NCBI GenBank assembly: GCA_021801545.1
Contig: JAJYXX010000324.1
Span: 1 to 5,299 of the forward strand
From: Chloroflexota bacterium
GTDB lineage: Bacteria > Chloroflexota > Limnocylindria > Limnocylindrales > CSP1-4
Direction: 5' to 3'
Length of the DNA: 5,299 bases
Shown here: positions 5,295 through 5,299 of the stretch, piece by piece
How the letters are laid out: the number at the start of each line of letters is the position of its first letter
How positions within the stretch are numbered: the stretch's first letter is position 1
The notes under the pieces: model-generated
Database searches by the model: none
Seen by the model: the letters and a program-made list of their open reading frames with translations, nothing else
What the model was told of the DNA's origin: nothing
Program-made: the position numbers and the translations under genes

Positions 5295-5299
5295 CGCCC

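Overview
The window is very GC-rich, with strong G/C preference at third codon positions and long spurious open frames on the opposite strand. All supported genes lie on the + strand. Gene content, the mix of leaderless-like and Shine-Dalgarno starts, and a Gram-positive-type LexA operator motif fit a high-GC bacterium such as a Chloroflexota (Limnocylindria-like) or actinobacterial lineage. That placement is inference; there is no rRNA or other taxonomic marker here.

Region 1 (1-1676) concerns DNA damage. It holds the 3' part of a Y-family DNA polymerase IV gene (dinB), cut off at the left edge, followed by a small gene for an 89-residue protein. The small gene has its own promoter. Its TTGACA -35 box overlaps the dinB stop codon, one GAACNNNNGTTC (LexA/SOS) box fills the promoter spacer, and a second lies just past the expected transcription start. 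The small protein is therefore predicted to be SOS-induced separately from dinB.

Region 2 (1677-1885) has no gene. It carries a GC-rich set of hairpins, including a long interrupted stem that may act as a terminator, and ends in a TACAAT -10 box placed so that transcription would begin essentially at the next start codon.

Region 3 (1886-5290) is a one-carbon folate operon: fchA (methenyl-THF cyclohydrolase / cyclodeaminase family), folD (5,10-methylene-THF dehydrogenase) and fhs (formate-THF ligase). Together they would interconvert formate, 10-formyl-THF, 5,10-methenyl-THF and 5,10-methylene-THF. The most notable point is that FolD has Ile where the family has its cyclohydrolase-essential Lys, and a degraded PCTPxG motif, while a separate cyclohydrolase-family gene sits directly upstream. 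This suggests a split of the usual bifunctional enzyme into a dehydrogenase-only FolD plus FchA. In addition, fhs is preceded by a 9-codon ORF that has the only strong Shine-Dalgarno and overlaps the fhs start as ATGA, which suggests translational coupling.
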